Shown here piece by piece: positions 41,539 through 50,191 of a stretch of DNA of 64,000 nucleotides. The notes under the pieces were generated by a model that had not been told where the DNA came from, made no database searches, and was given only the letters and a program-made list of their open reading frames with translations. Location of the stretch: contig CAJUPO010000002.1 of NCBI GenBank assembly GCA_910588145.1, positions 117,724 through 181,723 on the forward strand. Reading direction: 5' to 3'. The position numbers and the translations under genes were made by a program. Position 1 is the stretch's first letter, and each line of letters opens with the position of its first letter. The stretch comes from an uncultured Oscillospiraceae bacterium. Lineage in GTDB: Bacteria; Bacillota; Clostridia; Oscillospirales; Ruminococcaceae.

Positions 41539-42993
41539 TTATATTAATTCAGGCGCCTTGTATTCAAAGCTGCGTTCAAAAGCGTCTGCCGCACCGATAA
41601 TAGATGCTTCGTCGAATTTTTTACCTACAAGGGACATTCCGATAGGCATTCCGTCCGCATTATATCCGCAGGTTGTTGAAATTGCAGGAAGAGAAGCAAT
41701 GTTTGCGGTTACAGTGCATATATCTGCTTTGTACATTTTAACAGGGTCGGATACATTTTCGTTTACTCCGTATGCGGCGGACGGGGTTGTGGGAGTAAGG
41801 ATCATATCGCAGTTTTCAAAAATGCTGTCATATTCAGCTGAGATACGCTGTCTGAGGGCAAGAGCCTTGCCGTAGTAAGCGTCATAGTAGCCGCTTGAAA
41901 GAGCATAGTTTCCGAGAAGTATTCTTCTTTTTACTTCACTACCGAAGCCTTCTGATCTGGAATTGCATATAAGCTGGTTGAAATCGTCGCCGGATTCACT
42001 TCTATGACCGTATTTTATTCCGTCATATCTTGAAAGATTTGATGAAGCTTCTGCCGATGAAATGAGGTAATAAGCCGGAACAGCATATTTCAGACTGGGC
42101 ATGCTGCATTCAACGAGGACAGCGCCCATTTTTTCGTATTCTTCTGCGGCTTTCATTACAGCGTCAGTAATTTCACGGTCGATTCCGTCGCCGTAAAATT
42201 CTTTAGGAAGAGCTATTTTAACGCCTTCCATACTCATATTAATTTTAGAGGTATAATCAGCGGCGGGCAGCTTTGAAGCTGTTCCGTCATGGCGGTCGTA
42301 TCCTGCGATGGCGTTGAGGATAATTGCGCAGTCATGGGCGTCCTTGGCGATAGGTCCGATCTGGTCGAAGGATGAGGCAAAGGCAACAAGGCCGTATCTT
42401 GAAACACGTCCGTAAGTCGGCTTTAGACCTGTAACTCCGCAAAATGCCGCAGGCTGTCTTATTGAACCGCCTGTATCTGAACCCAGAGCCGCTGCGCAGA
42501 GTGAAGCTGATACACATGAAGCGGAACCGCCGGAAGAACCTCCGGGTACTCTGTTTATATCATAGGGATTCTTGGTTTTTGCAAATGCCGAGGTTTGTGT
42601 TGAACCGCCCATTGCAAACTCGTCCATACTTGTTTTTCCGAGCATAACGATATTTTCGGCGTTTAGCTTTTCCATAACGGTTGCGTCATAAGGAGGTACG
42701 AAATCTTCAAGCATTTTTGAAGCGCAGGTGGTTTTTACACCGTCTGTGCAGATGTTGTCTTTTATTGCAAGGGGAATGCCGCATAATTCACCGGCTTTTC
42801 CGGAATTGATAATATCCTGAGCTTTTTCAGCTTCATTCAGGGCAATTTCTTCAGTAACGGTAATATAGCTTTCAAGCTTGCCGTCATATTTTTTTATTCT
42901 GTCAATATAAATCTGAGTAAGCTCCGGAGAGGAAATTTCTTTATTGTCAAGAAGCTTTCTCATTTCTCTTATTTTTAGTTTAGTTATATCCAT
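41539..42993 (-). CDS. gatA: Asp-tRNA(Asn)/Glu-tRNA(Gln) amidotransferase subunit A
   Basis: A 484-residue amidase-signature enzyme releasing ammonia from glutamine (or asparagine) for GatB. The Ser-cisSer-Lys triad is visible: Lys in IPLAIKDNI, the Ser pair in GSDTGGSIRQPA, and the Gly/Ser region NRVPGGSSGGSA before it. Other marks are SMDEFAMG and GLKPTYGRVSRYG. It stands between gatC and gatB::aspS, with short spacers on both sides, in one operon. Confidence 0.98.
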   Translation of the reverse strand: MDITKLKIREMRKLLDNKEISSPELTQIYIDRIKKYDGKLESYITVTEEIALNEAEKAQDIINSGKAGELCGIPLAIKDNICTDGVKTTCASKMLEDFVPPYDATVMEKLNAENIVMLGKTSMDEFAMGGSTQTSAFAKTKNPYDINRVPGGSSGGSASCVSASLCAAALGSDTGGSIRQPAAFCGVTGLKPTYGRVSRYGLVAFASSFDQIGPIAKDAHDCAIILNAIAGYDRHDGTASKLPAADYTSKINMSMEGVKIALPKEFYGDGIDREITDAVMKAAEEYEKMGAVLVECSMPSLKYAVPAYYLISSAEASSNLSRYDGIKYGHRSESGDDFNQLICNSRSEGFGSEVKRRILLGNYALSSGYYDAYYGKALALRQRISAEYDSIFENCDMILTPTTPSAAYGVNENVSDPVKMYKADICTVTANIASLPAISTTCGYNADGMPIGMSLVGKKFDEASIIGAADAFERSFEYKAPELI

Positions 42994-43011
42994 TTTTTAC
43001 CTCTTAAAGTA

Positions 43012-43290
43012 TTATTCAACAACCTTTGGAACAACAAAGCAGTTTTCGCTGTTTTCAGCGTTCTGAAGTATCTTTCCGGTAGCCATGCTTGCCTCTGAAG
43101 CGTCTTCACGCAGATCGTTAAGGTATACGTTCTTGTTGTCAGCAAAAGCGTCATAAACCACGTCAATTTCCTTGACGGTATCCATTATTTCGATTATACC
43201 GGTCATTTCCTCAGCAGTTTTCTGAAGTTCTTCGTCGGTGAAACTAAGCTTTCCAAGCTTTGAAAGATATGAAACCATTTCCAGATCCAA
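43012..43290 (-). CDS. gatC: Asp-tRNA(Asn)/Glu-tRNA(Gln) amidotransferase subunit C
   Basis: A 92-residue small subunit that wraps round GatA and stabilises the GatCAB complex. The family pattern is seen in SYLSKLGKLSFTDEELQ, the middle EIMDTVKEIDV and the late LREDA. The start is probably TTG 43290, six bases after GAGGG; an ATG four codons later lacks a clear site. It is the first gene of the gatC-gatA-gatB::aspS operon, from a promoter at 43351-43379. Confidence 0.95.
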   Translation of the reverse strand: MDLEMVSYLSKLGKLSFTDEELQKTAEEMTGIIEIMDTVKEIDVVYDAFADNKNVYLNDLREDASEASMATGKILQNAENSENCFVVPKVVE

Positions 43291-43350
43291 CTAAATCCCT
43301 CATTTCTAAAAAATAATTAATCAATGTGATTCTCACGTTATACGTTAATT

Positions 43351-43379
43351 ATTATACAACATTTCGGCAGTCATTGCAA
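43351..43379 (-). promoter_or_regulatory. Promoter of the gatCAB::aspS operon
   Basis: On the minus strand TTGCAA (43379-43374), 17 bases, TATAAT (43356-43351). Confidence 0.78.
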
Positions 43380-43568
43380 GAATTTTTTATCATATTATGG
43401 AAGAGTAAAAATAAATTACGGTAAAAATTTGTATAAAGTCATTGGAGTTAATTTATGATTCGCTTTTCAGAGGTTACTGCTGAGCAGCAAAGATATGAAA
43501 AAAATTCTGTTTAAACATATTATTTTTAACAGATTTGGTTTTATATAAATGAAATTTCAAAAAGCTTG

Positions 43569-43597
43569 TTGATTTTTGAACGGAAATGATATATACT
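43569..43597 (+). promoter_or_regulatory. Promoter of dapF-dapL
   Basis: TTGATT (43569-43574), 17 bases, TATACT (43592-43597). The leader is about 30 bases long, without room for a lysine riboswitch. Confidence 0.72.
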
Positions 43598-43631
43598 AAT
43601 ATGTGAAATAAAAGGAAAAGGGGCGGATATT

Positions 43632-44480
43632 TTGAAGTTCACAAAGATGCACGGTATCGGAAATGATTACATTTATGTAAACTGCTTTGAGGAAAAAGTT
43701 GAAAATCCGGAGGCAGTTTCAATATATGTCAGCGACCGTCATAAGGGCATAGGTTCTGACGGACTGGTTTTGATTATGCCGTCAGATAAGGCTGATTTCA
43801 GAATGAGAATTTTTAATGCAGACGGCTCAGAAGCTATGATGTGCGGAAATGCTACAAGATGTATCGGAAAATACGTATATGATAAAGGATTGACAGATAA
43901 GACAGAAATTACCCTTGAAACAAATTCGGGCATAAAGTATCTTACCCTGTTTCCGGAAAACGGAAAAGTTGAATATGTAGAGGTTGATATGGGAAAAGCT
44001 GTAATTGTTCCCAAAGAGATTCCGGTTATGGCTGAGGGTGAGAGCTTTATTTCCGTTCCCGTTGAGGTTGGCGGTATAGAATATAAGATTACGTGTGTTT
44101 CTATGGGGAATCCTCATGCAGTGGTTTATCTTGATAACATAGCTGATCTTGAACTGGAAAAGATGGGGCCTTTATTTGAAAACCACAAGCTTTTTCCTGA
44201 CAGAATTAATACTGAATTTATTGAGGTACTTGACAGCCGTACATTAAATATGAGAGTATGGGAAAGAGGAAGCGGAGAAACCTTTGCCTGCGGTACAGGC
44301 GCCTGCGCTTCGGTAGTAGCGTCGGTTTTAAACGGATACTGCCGCAGGGATGAGGAAATAACAATTCATCTCAGGGGCGGTGATCTGAAAATCACATACT
44401 GTGGTGACGGTACGGTTATAATGAAGGGTCCTGCCGCTTTAATATGCGACGGAGATGTTGATGTAAGCTTTATAAAGTGA
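43632..44480 (+). CDS. dapF: Diaminopimelate epimerase
   Basis: A 282-residue cofactor-free racemase converting LL- into meso-diaminopimelate for lysine and peptidoglycan. The two catalytic cysteines lie in MCGNATRCIG and FACGTGACAS, the family marks. The N terminus KFTKMHGIGNDYI follows a TTG start with AAGGGGCGG before it; no better start exists. dapL follows 25 bases later, so the two genes carry out consecutive steps of the DapL variant pathway. Confidence 0.97.
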   Translation: MKFTKMHGIGNDYIYVNCFEEKVENPEAVSIYVSDRHKGIGSDGLVLIMPSDKADFRMRIFNADGSEAMMCGNATRCIGKYVYDKGLTDKTEITLETNSGIKYLTLFPENGKVEYVEVDMGKAVIVPKEIPVMAEGESFISVPVEVGGIEYKITCVSMGNPHAVVYLDNIADLELEKMGPLFENHKLFPDRINTEFIEVLDSRTLNMRVWERGSGETFACGTGACASVVASVLNGYCRRDEEITIHLRGGDLKITYCGDGTVIMKGPAALICDGDVDVSFIK

Positions 44481-44505
44481 AATAATATATTTGAGGTGTA
44501 ATAAC

Positions 44506-45693
44506 ATGGTTAAGGTAAACAAGAATTTTTCAAATCTGGTTCCAAATTATTTATTTGCAGATGTAGCCAGAAAGACAAATGAATTTATCAAGGCTAATCC
44601 GGATAAAAAAATTATTAGGCTTGGAATAGGCGATGTTACGCTTCCTTTGGCGCCTGTTGTAGTTGAGGCAATGAAAAAGGGCTGTGATGAGCTTGGCGTT
44701 AAGGATACTTTTAAGGGTTATCCGGATTATGAGGGATATGAGTTTCTTAGAAAGGCAGTTTCAGATTATTACGGAAGCTTCGGTGTAAACGTATCCGCTG
44801 ATGAAATACTGATTAATGACGGCGCAAAGAGCGATGCCGGAAATATTGTAAATATTTTCTCTGAGGATAACGTTGTTTTAGTAACAGATCCGGTGTACCC
44901 TGTTTATGTGGATTCAAATATAATGGACGGCAGAACAATCCTTTATGCTGACTGTACCGAGGAAAACGGTTTTTGTGCACTTCCGGATCCGTCTGTTAAG
45001 GCTGATTTGATTTATCTCTGTTCTCCTAATAACCCAACAGGAGCGTGCTATACAAGAGAACAGCTTAAAAAATGGGTCGATTATGCAAACGGCAACGGTG
45101 CGATTATTATCTATGATGCGGCATATGAAGCGTTTATTACTGAGGAAGATGTTCCTCGCAGCATTATGGAAATAGACGGCGCAAGAACTTGTGCAATTGA
45201 AATGTGCTCACTGTCAAAGACTGCTGGATTTACAGGTACAAGATGCGGTTATACGGTTATTCCTAAGGAACTGGAGGCAGACGGCACAAACATTTATAAT
45301 TTGTGGTACAGAAGACTGTCTACAAAGTTTAACGGAGTTTCTTATCCGGTTCAGTGCGCAGCAGCAGCAGTCTTTTCTGAAGAGGGACAGAAGCAGATCA
45401 AGGAAAATATTGCATACTATCAGGAAAATGCTAAAATTATTGCCGGAACTATGGATGAGCTTGGAATAAAATATACAGGCGGTGTTAATTCTCCGTATAT
45501 TTGGCTTAAATGTCCTGACGGCATGGGAAGCTGGGAGTTTTTTGACTATCTGCTTGAAAAGATAAATGTAGTCGGTACCCCTGGAGAGGGCTTCGGCAAA
45601 AATGGTAAGGGCTGGTTCAGACTCACATCATTCGGCGACAGGGAGAATACTGTCGAAGCTATGAAAAGATTTAAGGAACTCTTTAAAAAGTAA
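44506..45693 (+). CDS. dapL: LL-diaminopimelate aminotransferase
   Basis: A 395-residue fold-type I aminotransferase that makes LL-diaminopimelate directly from tetrahydrodipicolinate and glutamate, by-passing the acylated intermediates. The N terminus ending in RLGIGDVTLPL, GYPDYEGYEFLR, NDGAKSDAGN and the PLP lysine K238 in SLSKTAGFTGTRCGY are typical of DapL. The start ATG 44506 follows GAGGTG; a TTG at 44491 overlaps that site. Its TAA overlaps the start of the next gene (TAATG). Confidence 0.96.
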   Translation: MVKVNKNFSNLVPNYLFADVARKTNEFIKANPDKKIIRLGIGDVTLPLAPVVVEAMKKGCDELGVKDTFKGYPDYEGYEFLRKAVSDYYGSFGVNVSADEILINDGAKSDAGNIVNIFSEDNVVLVTDPVYPVYVDSNIMDGRTILYADCTEENGFCALPDPSVKADLIYLCSPNNPTGACYTREQLKKWVDYANGNGAIIIYDAAYEAFITEEDVPRSIMEIDGARTCAIEMCSLSKTAGFTGTRCGYTVIPKELEADGTNIYNLWYRRLSTKFNGVSYPVQCAAAAVFSEEGQKQIKENIAYYQENAKIIAGTMDELGIKYTGGVNSPYIWLKCPDGMGSWEFFDYLLEKINVVGTPGEGFGKNGKGWFRLTSFGDRENTVEAMKRFKELFKK

Positions 45694-46220
45694 TGAATGT
45701 ACAAAAAACAGCTTCATATGTCTTTACGAAAATCTGTTCTGCCGCTGTTCTCTTCACTGTCTGCGGATTTGCAGGATGGGTATATGAAACAGCGCTGACA
45801 TCTTACCTTTGGGGAAGATATGCGGAAAGAGGATATCTTCATATTCCGGTACTTCCGGTTTATGGAGTGTTTGCGTTTCTTCTTATATTGATTTTAAAAA
45901 AATGCAGAAGATGGTTTGCAGTATTTGCAGGAGGCATGATTGTTTCAACGGCGCTGGAGCTTGTAAGTTCATACATAATTGAAGCTGTTATACACCAAAA
46001 ACTTTGGAACTATTCAAGCTGGGATTTCAATTTTCAAGGAAGAATATCCCTTTACAGCAGTCTGATTTTCGGCGCTATGAGTGTACTGCTTATTAAAGCT
46101 GTTTATCCGGCAGTTAGAAAATTCAGAAAAAAAACTTCAGAAAATGTAGTCAGAACTATCGGTATATGCTGTATTGCCGTTATTTCCCTTGACTTTATTT
46201 ATACTTTGACTCAGAAGTGA
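45693..46220 (+). CDS. Membrane protein of the CmpB / 'ABC-transporter type IV' family
   Basis: A 175-residue protein with about five hydrophobic helices, kin to the protein at 18512-18901. Family marks are GFAGWVYETALTSY, RGYLHIPVLPVYGVFAF, ALELVSSYIIE and LWNYSSWDFNFQGRISLYSSLIFG. Its function is unknown; despite the Pfam name, no ATPase partner is seen. It starts on the stop of dapL (TAATG) and so is translationally coupled to it, which hints at a cell-envelope role, but this is weak evidence. Confidence 0.82.
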   Translation: MNVQKTASYVFTKICSAAVLFTVCGFAGWVYETALTSYLWGRYAERGYLHIPVLPVYGVFAFLLILILKKCRRWFAVFAGGMIVSTALELVSSYIIEAVIHQKLWNYSSWDFNFQGRISLYSSLIFGAMSVLLIKAVYPAVRKFRKKTSENVVRTIGICCIAVISLDFIYTLTQK

Positions 46221-46234
46221 GTTATCTGTATAAT
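46206..46234 (+). promoter_or_regulatory. Strong promoter upstream of a hairpin and small ORF
   Basis: TTGACT (46206-46211), 17 bases, TATAAT (46229-46234). The -35 box lies inside the last codons of the preceding gene. The predicted transcript start is near 46241. Confidence 0.75.
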
Positions 46235-46258
46235 TTACAATTAAATTCAGAAACTATG

Positions 46259-46306
46259 TTCAGGATATGCCGTGAAATGTTTTACGGTGTATCCTGAATT
46301 TTCTTT
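46259..46306 (+). terminator. Terminator or attenuator hairpin right after a promoter
   Basis: TTCAGGATA (46259-46267) pairs with TATCCTGAA (46290-46298); the inner GCCGT/ACGGT extends the stem. It is followed by TTTCTTTTTAT. It starts only about 20 bases after the predicted transcript start, so it could end the upstream operon, act as an attenuator, or shape a short RNA of about 60 bases. Confidence 0.6.
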
Positions 46307-46325
46307 TTATACTTCTGGAGGTTTT

Positions 46326-46511
46326 ATGAAAAAATATAAAAAGCAGTATCCCGTTCCGGCATATGAGGATATAATGATGGGTGAAGCAGGAAGCGCAAAT
46401 GATTGTACCGGACTTATACCGTCAGTGGTATATTATGGCTCGGAATATGAATCGTACAACGAAATATGCGACTATTCCGTATCGGGTAGATTTAAGCAGG
46501 ATATGCCCTGA
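46326..46511 (+). CDS. Orphan small protein, 61 residues
   Basis: Not recognised. The start ATG has a clear GGAGG six bases upstream (46317-46321). The product begins basic (MKKYKKQYPVP), then becomes acidic and Tyr/Ser rich with two cysteines (DCTGL and EICDY). No signal peptide or membrane helix. It lies between its own promoter plus hairpin and a second hairpin at 46525, just ahead of the dockerin subtilase. Neither a known toxin nor a known peptide-precursor pattern is evident. Confidence 0.55.
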   Translation: MKKYKKQYPVPAYEDIMMGEAGSANDCTGLIPSVVYYGSEYESYNEICDYSVSGRFKQDMP

Positions 46512-46524
46512 TAAATTTAATTTT

Positions 46525-46560
46525 AAAATATCCTCTGGATATCAGGGGATATTTTACTTT
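46525..46560 (+). terminator. Terminator after the small ORF
   Basis: AAAATATCC (46525-46533) pairs with GGATATTTT (46547-46555), followed by ACTTT. AT-rich and only moderately strong. Confidence 0.6.
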
Positions 46561-46564
46561 AAGA

Positions 46565-46593
46565 TTGACATTTTACATATAAAAATATATAAT
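46565..46593 (+). promoter_or_regulatory. Perfect consensus promoter of the dockerin subtilase
   Basis: TTGACA (46565-46570), 17 bases, TATAAT (46588-46593). Transcription would start near 46600, after the ATG at 46598, which supports the GTG at 46628 as the true start. Confidence 0.85.
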
Positions 46594-46627
46594 TAAAATG
46601 ACAAGTAAATTTTTAAAGGAGGATAAA

Positions 46628-49600
46628 GTGAAACGTAGAATTTTATCAGTGCTGACAGCATTGATTTCAGCAGCGGTTTTATTGGATATGCCTTCTGTCG
46701 GTACATTTACGGCTGACGCCGGTTTATATACAGAAAATGACGGGGAAGTGTCCGATGAATTATACTGCTGTATCGCTGAGGCAGAGGGCGTTCCTTTGTC
46801 GCAGTATGAGTATGCAAAGGAAAACGGCGTTGGAAGCTTTATTTTTACGGAAGAAGGAAAAACAGCTTATAACAGTATTATTGATTCCCATAATGCGTCG
46901 CTGTTATCGTTAAGTCAGCTTGTGGGCAGGGAGATAAGCGAAATATACGGATATACAGCGGCGTATAACGGCATGGCTGTTATTCTTTCAAAAGATGAAT
47001 ATAACCTTGCGTTAGAAAATCTTTCTGCTCTTGGTCTGAATGCACTTTATGTATCTGATTTAGTTTTTGAAGACGAGGCTTCAGGGGAATACAGGTATGA
47101 TGTTGAATCCGATTACAGCATTGAATCCCGTGAAACATATACTCATGACGATCTGACAAAAAATATTCTTGATACTGTGGGTGTTGACGGCAGCCGCAGG
47201 GGCGATGGGACTGTTATTGCCGTTATAGATGATTCAATGGAAATTGATCATGAGTTTTTCACCCTTCCGGATGACGCTGAAACAAAGCTGTCCGCTGAAT
47301 ATGTAGAAAATATTTCGCCTTATCTTTCAGCGTCAAGAGCCGGCGGAAGTGATTTTTACTATAATGAAAAGATTCCTTTTGCTTTTAATTACGGAACTAA
47401 GACAAATGATGTAAGCTCCAAAACAGGTTTTCACGGAACCCATGTTGCAGGTATTGCCGGAGGAAACGGAGAATCTGAAACAGATCCTTATTATAATGCT
47501 CAGGGAATTGCGCCCGGCGCACAGCTTATATTTATGTCGGATCAGGGACTGAGCGAGTCAGGTATACTTGCGGCGGTTGACGATTGCTTGTATCTTGATG
47601 TTGACGTTGTTAATACAAGCTTTGGTCTCAGAGGAGCGGCAAAGGGAGCTGTAACCTATGTTGAGGAGGCAATGAAAAATCTTTCGGAATGCGGCATAAT
47701 TATGTGTGTTTCGGCAGGCAACAGCGGAAAGATGGTGTATGATGATCCGCTTAGAACGCCGGATTACTCAACCGGAGGATTTCACAATAATTTAAAGGAA
47801 GTATTATCGGTTGGTTCAGCTCAGAACTGTTTTGTTGAGGAAGATTACATTTATTTTGACAATGAGCCGTTTAGGGTAGCGCCGTTTAGAAATAACAGTA
47901 TTACAAAGGAATTTTCCGACCAGACTGTTGAATATATTCATGCAGGAAACGGACTTCCCTTGGATTACAGAAATATAGATGCCGCAGGTAAAATTGCCAT
48001 TGTAAAATTAGGTGATGAGAGTATAGAAAGTCAGGCGTTGGCGGCAAAGAATGCCGGAGCGGCAGGTATCATTCTTTACGATGATAACTCAGACCTGCTT
48101 TTTACAGAGAATTGCAGTATTCTCCCCGGAGGCGTTATCTCGGCACGGGACGCAGTTAAGTTTTCAGACGCTGATGAAAAAACATTATTGTTTAAAAATA
48201 TAATTATCCAAAAATATGAAGATAATCAGATGAATGAATTTTCCTCGTGGGATTTTACTGAAGACCTGATCCTAAAGCCGGAAATAACGGGATTCGGAGG
48301 AGATATAATTTCTTCGTATCCGGGAAACTGTTATACGGCTCTTTCCGGCACCTCAATGTCTACGCCGCAGATTTCAGGAATAAGCGCTCTATTAAAGGAG
48401 TATCTCTCAGAAAACAAAGAAAAATACGCAATCACAAGTAATGCGGACTATACTGAAGTGACAGCACGTCTTCTTATGTCAACAGCAGAACCGATTTATA
48501 CTTCTGACGGACTCGAAATTGCTTCTCCGAGAGTGCAGGGAAGCGGATTGGCAAATCTTGAAAATGCTGTTAATACACCGGCTTATCTTTATACAGACAG
48601 TGAAAAAGACAACTTCCGCCCGAAAATCTCGATGGGGGATTGTCCGAAAAAAAGCGGCGTTTTTGAATTTATGTTCAATATAAAAAATGTTTCGGATGAA
48701 ACAGTTTCATACGATCTGGAAAGTACAGTTTTCAGCGACAGCGCCGATGAAAAAAAGCTTGAATGGAATACAAGACCTTTGAATGCCGATGTAACATATT
48801 TGAATAAAAACGGTTTTAAGATTGATTCTGTTACGGTGGCTCCCGGTGAAGATACGCAAATACACGTGCAGCTTATTATAAGTCTTAAAGACATGGAGTA
48901 TATAGAAGATTATTTCCCATACGGAACCTATATCGATGGTTTTATACGTCTGAAAAATCCTGATGTTCCTGATCTGACCCTGCCTTTTATGGGATTTTAC
49001 GGTGATTGGTCTGAGGCGGATTTATTTGAACCTTTTATTTACAGTAAGAGGATTCCGTCAAAAAATTATTCGTTTCTTGAGGATTCCGGTTTTAATATTG
49101 CCGGAGTTAATAAAATAAAAGAGCTTGCGTCTGCGGGTACGGAACAGATTCCGGGGACGCCTTGTTATTCACCTGACAGTGACGGCAGTTTTAATAATAT
49201 AGTTGTGGATATGTATTTCAAACGCCGGTGCTATGATGTGACGGCAAAGATTTACAACTCCTCAAGAAAAAAGGTGTTCGAACAGAACCTTGGATACGGA
49301 AACAAGGTATTTAATATCTTTGACTACCTTATGCCGTGTTCCTATGATCTGGACTGGGATTTCCGTGATCTTGACGGTGAAATACATGACGGTGAAATTT
49401 ATACCCTTATGATAACAGCCGTTGTTCCGGCAACAAATAAGACTCAAATGATTTCACAGGAATTTATTGTTGATACCTCTGCACCGGTAGTTGAAAGCTG
49501 TATAAGGCTGAATGTGAACGGTGAAAAAAAGGCTTTGATAAAGGCTTCTGACAACCGTATGCTTCAGGGCGGAATTTTGTACAATGATGAAACGGAAGAG

Positions 49601-50149
49601 CCTTATGATTATTGTGCGTCGGATGAGAATAACTTGTCCCAATATATTGTACTGAACACAGGCGGAGATTCATTCAGAGCAGAAATTTATGATATTGCTT
49701 CAAACTATACTTTGATTACGGAAAAAGATCTGACCGACGAGACTTATAATTTGGAGTATACGGCAGATAAGATGTACTTTGCCGCTGATGATAAGTCCTT
49801 TAAGAATAAAATAAGCTTTACAGATGAAAACGGAAATAAAGTTTCTTATAATATAGACGTAACTCCTGAACAGGTCTATAAAAAAGGGCTTAAAGGCTTT
49901 AATATTATTCTGGGAAAATCAAAGGTTCAGTTTGTTGAAGCTAAAGTCGGGCTCAGAGGGGACGCAAACTGCGACGGAAGAATAGACGTTTTTGACGCAG
50001 TTTATGTAGCAAAATATACTGTATCTCCGAACACTGAAAAATATAAAAACTTCAAAAATTCTCTTGGATTCTGTCTTGCAGACATGAAACAGGATGATTC
50101 AATAGATGTTTTTGATGCAATAGCAATTGCTAAATATACAGTAAGATGA
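46628..50149 (+). CDS. Dockerin-bearing subtilisin-like (S8, lactocepin-type) protease
   Basis: An 1173-residue secreted protease. A signal peptide (about 1-33) and propeptide are followed by the S8 domain with D201 (AVIDDSMEIDH), H269 (GFHGTHVAG) and S576 (LSGTSMSTP). A PA insert lies between His and Ser (about 445-510; VKLGDESIESQALAAKNAGAAGIILYDD). A C5a-peptidase-like beta region continues to about residue 1100. The protein ends in a two-repeat dockerin (about 1107-1173) with core IDVFDA in both repeats, like the scaffoldin dockerin at 1498-1707. It should be carried by a cohesin in the cellulosome or bound at the cell surface. The start GTG has AAAGGAGG before it. Confidence 0.92.
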   Translation: MKRRILSVLTALISAAVLLDMPSVGTFTADAGLYTENDGEVSDELYCCIAEAEGVPLSQYEYAKENGVGSFIFTEEGKTAYNSIIDSHNASLLSLSQLVGREISEIYGYTAAYNGMAVILSKDEYNLALENLSALGLNALYVSDLVFEDEASGEYRYDVESDYSIESRETYTHDDLTKNILDTVGVDGSRRGDGTVIAVIDDSMEIDHEFFTLPDDAETKLSAEYVENISPYLSASRAGGSDFYYNEKIPFAFNYGTKTNDVSSKTGFHGTHVAGIAGGNGESETDPYYNAQGIAPGAQLIFMSDQGLSESGILAAVDDCLYLDVDVVNTSFGLRGAAKGAVTYVEEAMKNLSECGIIMCVSAGNSGKMVYDDPLRTPDYSTGGFHNNLKEVLSVGSAQNCFVEEDYIYFDNEPFRVAPFRNNSITKEFSDQTVEYIHAGNGLPLDYRNIDAAGKIAIVKLGDESIESQALAAKNAGAAGIILYDDNSDLLFTENCSILPGGVISARDAVKFSDADEKTLLFKNIIIQKYEDNQMNEFSSWDFTEDLILKPEITGFGGDIISSYPGNCYTALSGTSMSTPQISGISALLKEYLSENKEKYAITSNADYTEVTARLLMSTAEPIYTSDGLEIASPRVQGSGLANLENAVNTPAYLYTDSEKDNFRPKISMGDCPKKSGVFEFMFNIKNVSDETVSYDLESTVFSDSADEKKLEWNTRPLNADVTYLNKNGFKIDSVTVAPGEDTQIHVQLIISLKDMEYIEDYFPYGTYIDGFIRLKNPDVPDLTLPFMGFYGDWSEADLFEPFIYSKRIPSKNYSFLEDSGFNIAGVNKIKELASAGTEQIPGTPCYSPDSDGSFNNIVVDMYFKRRCYDVTAKIYNSSRKKVFEQNLGYGNKVFNIFDYLMPCSYDLDWDFRDLDGEIHDGEIYTLMITAVVPATNKTQMISQEFIVDTSAPVVESCIRLNVNGEKKALIKASDNRMLQGGILYNDETEEPYDYCASDENNLSQYIVLNTGGDSFRAEIYDIASNYTLITEKDLTDETYNLEYTADKMYFAADDKSFKNKISFTDENGNKVSYNIDVTPEQVYKKGLKGFNIILGKSKVQFVEAKVGLRGDANCDGRIDVFDAVYVAKYTVSPNTEKYKNFKNSLGFCLADMKQDDSIDVFDAIAIAKYTVR

Positions 50150-50157
50150 ATTAAAAA

Positions 50158-50190
50158 GCAGCTCATGGAATATGGGCTGCCTTTTATATT
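50158..50190. terminator. Bidirectional terminator after the subtilase
   Basis: GCAGCTCAT (50158-50166) pairs with ATGGGCTGC (50172-50180) with one G-T pair, A-run left, T-rich right. It serves the convergent ATPase gene as well. Confidence 0.82.
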
Positions 50191-50191
50191 T

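Larger units (their letters stand above)
43291..43631. other. Divergent intergenic region gatC / dapF (341 bases)
   Basis: It holds the gatC promoter (43351-43379) and the dapF promoter (43569-43597). Between them is AT-rich sequence with one weak 19-codon frame (ATG 43455, GGAG eight bases upstream, stop 43512-43514) that resembles nothing known. The gatC leader of about 55 bases is too short for a T-box. No other structure is seen. Confidence 0.6.

Noticed and set aside
43291..43350. T-box riboswitch before gatC
   Set aside because: The leader from the predicted promoter is only about 55 bases; no T-box sequence or specifier stem fits.
43455..43514. A 19-codon frame with GGAG upstream between gatC and dapF
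   Set aside because: Too short, no matching promoter at proper spacing and no recognisable pattern; chance is likely.
46598..46627. ATG 46598 as start of the subtilase
   Set aside because: It lies at or before the predicted transcript start and upstream of the AAAGGAGG site that fits the GTG at 46628.
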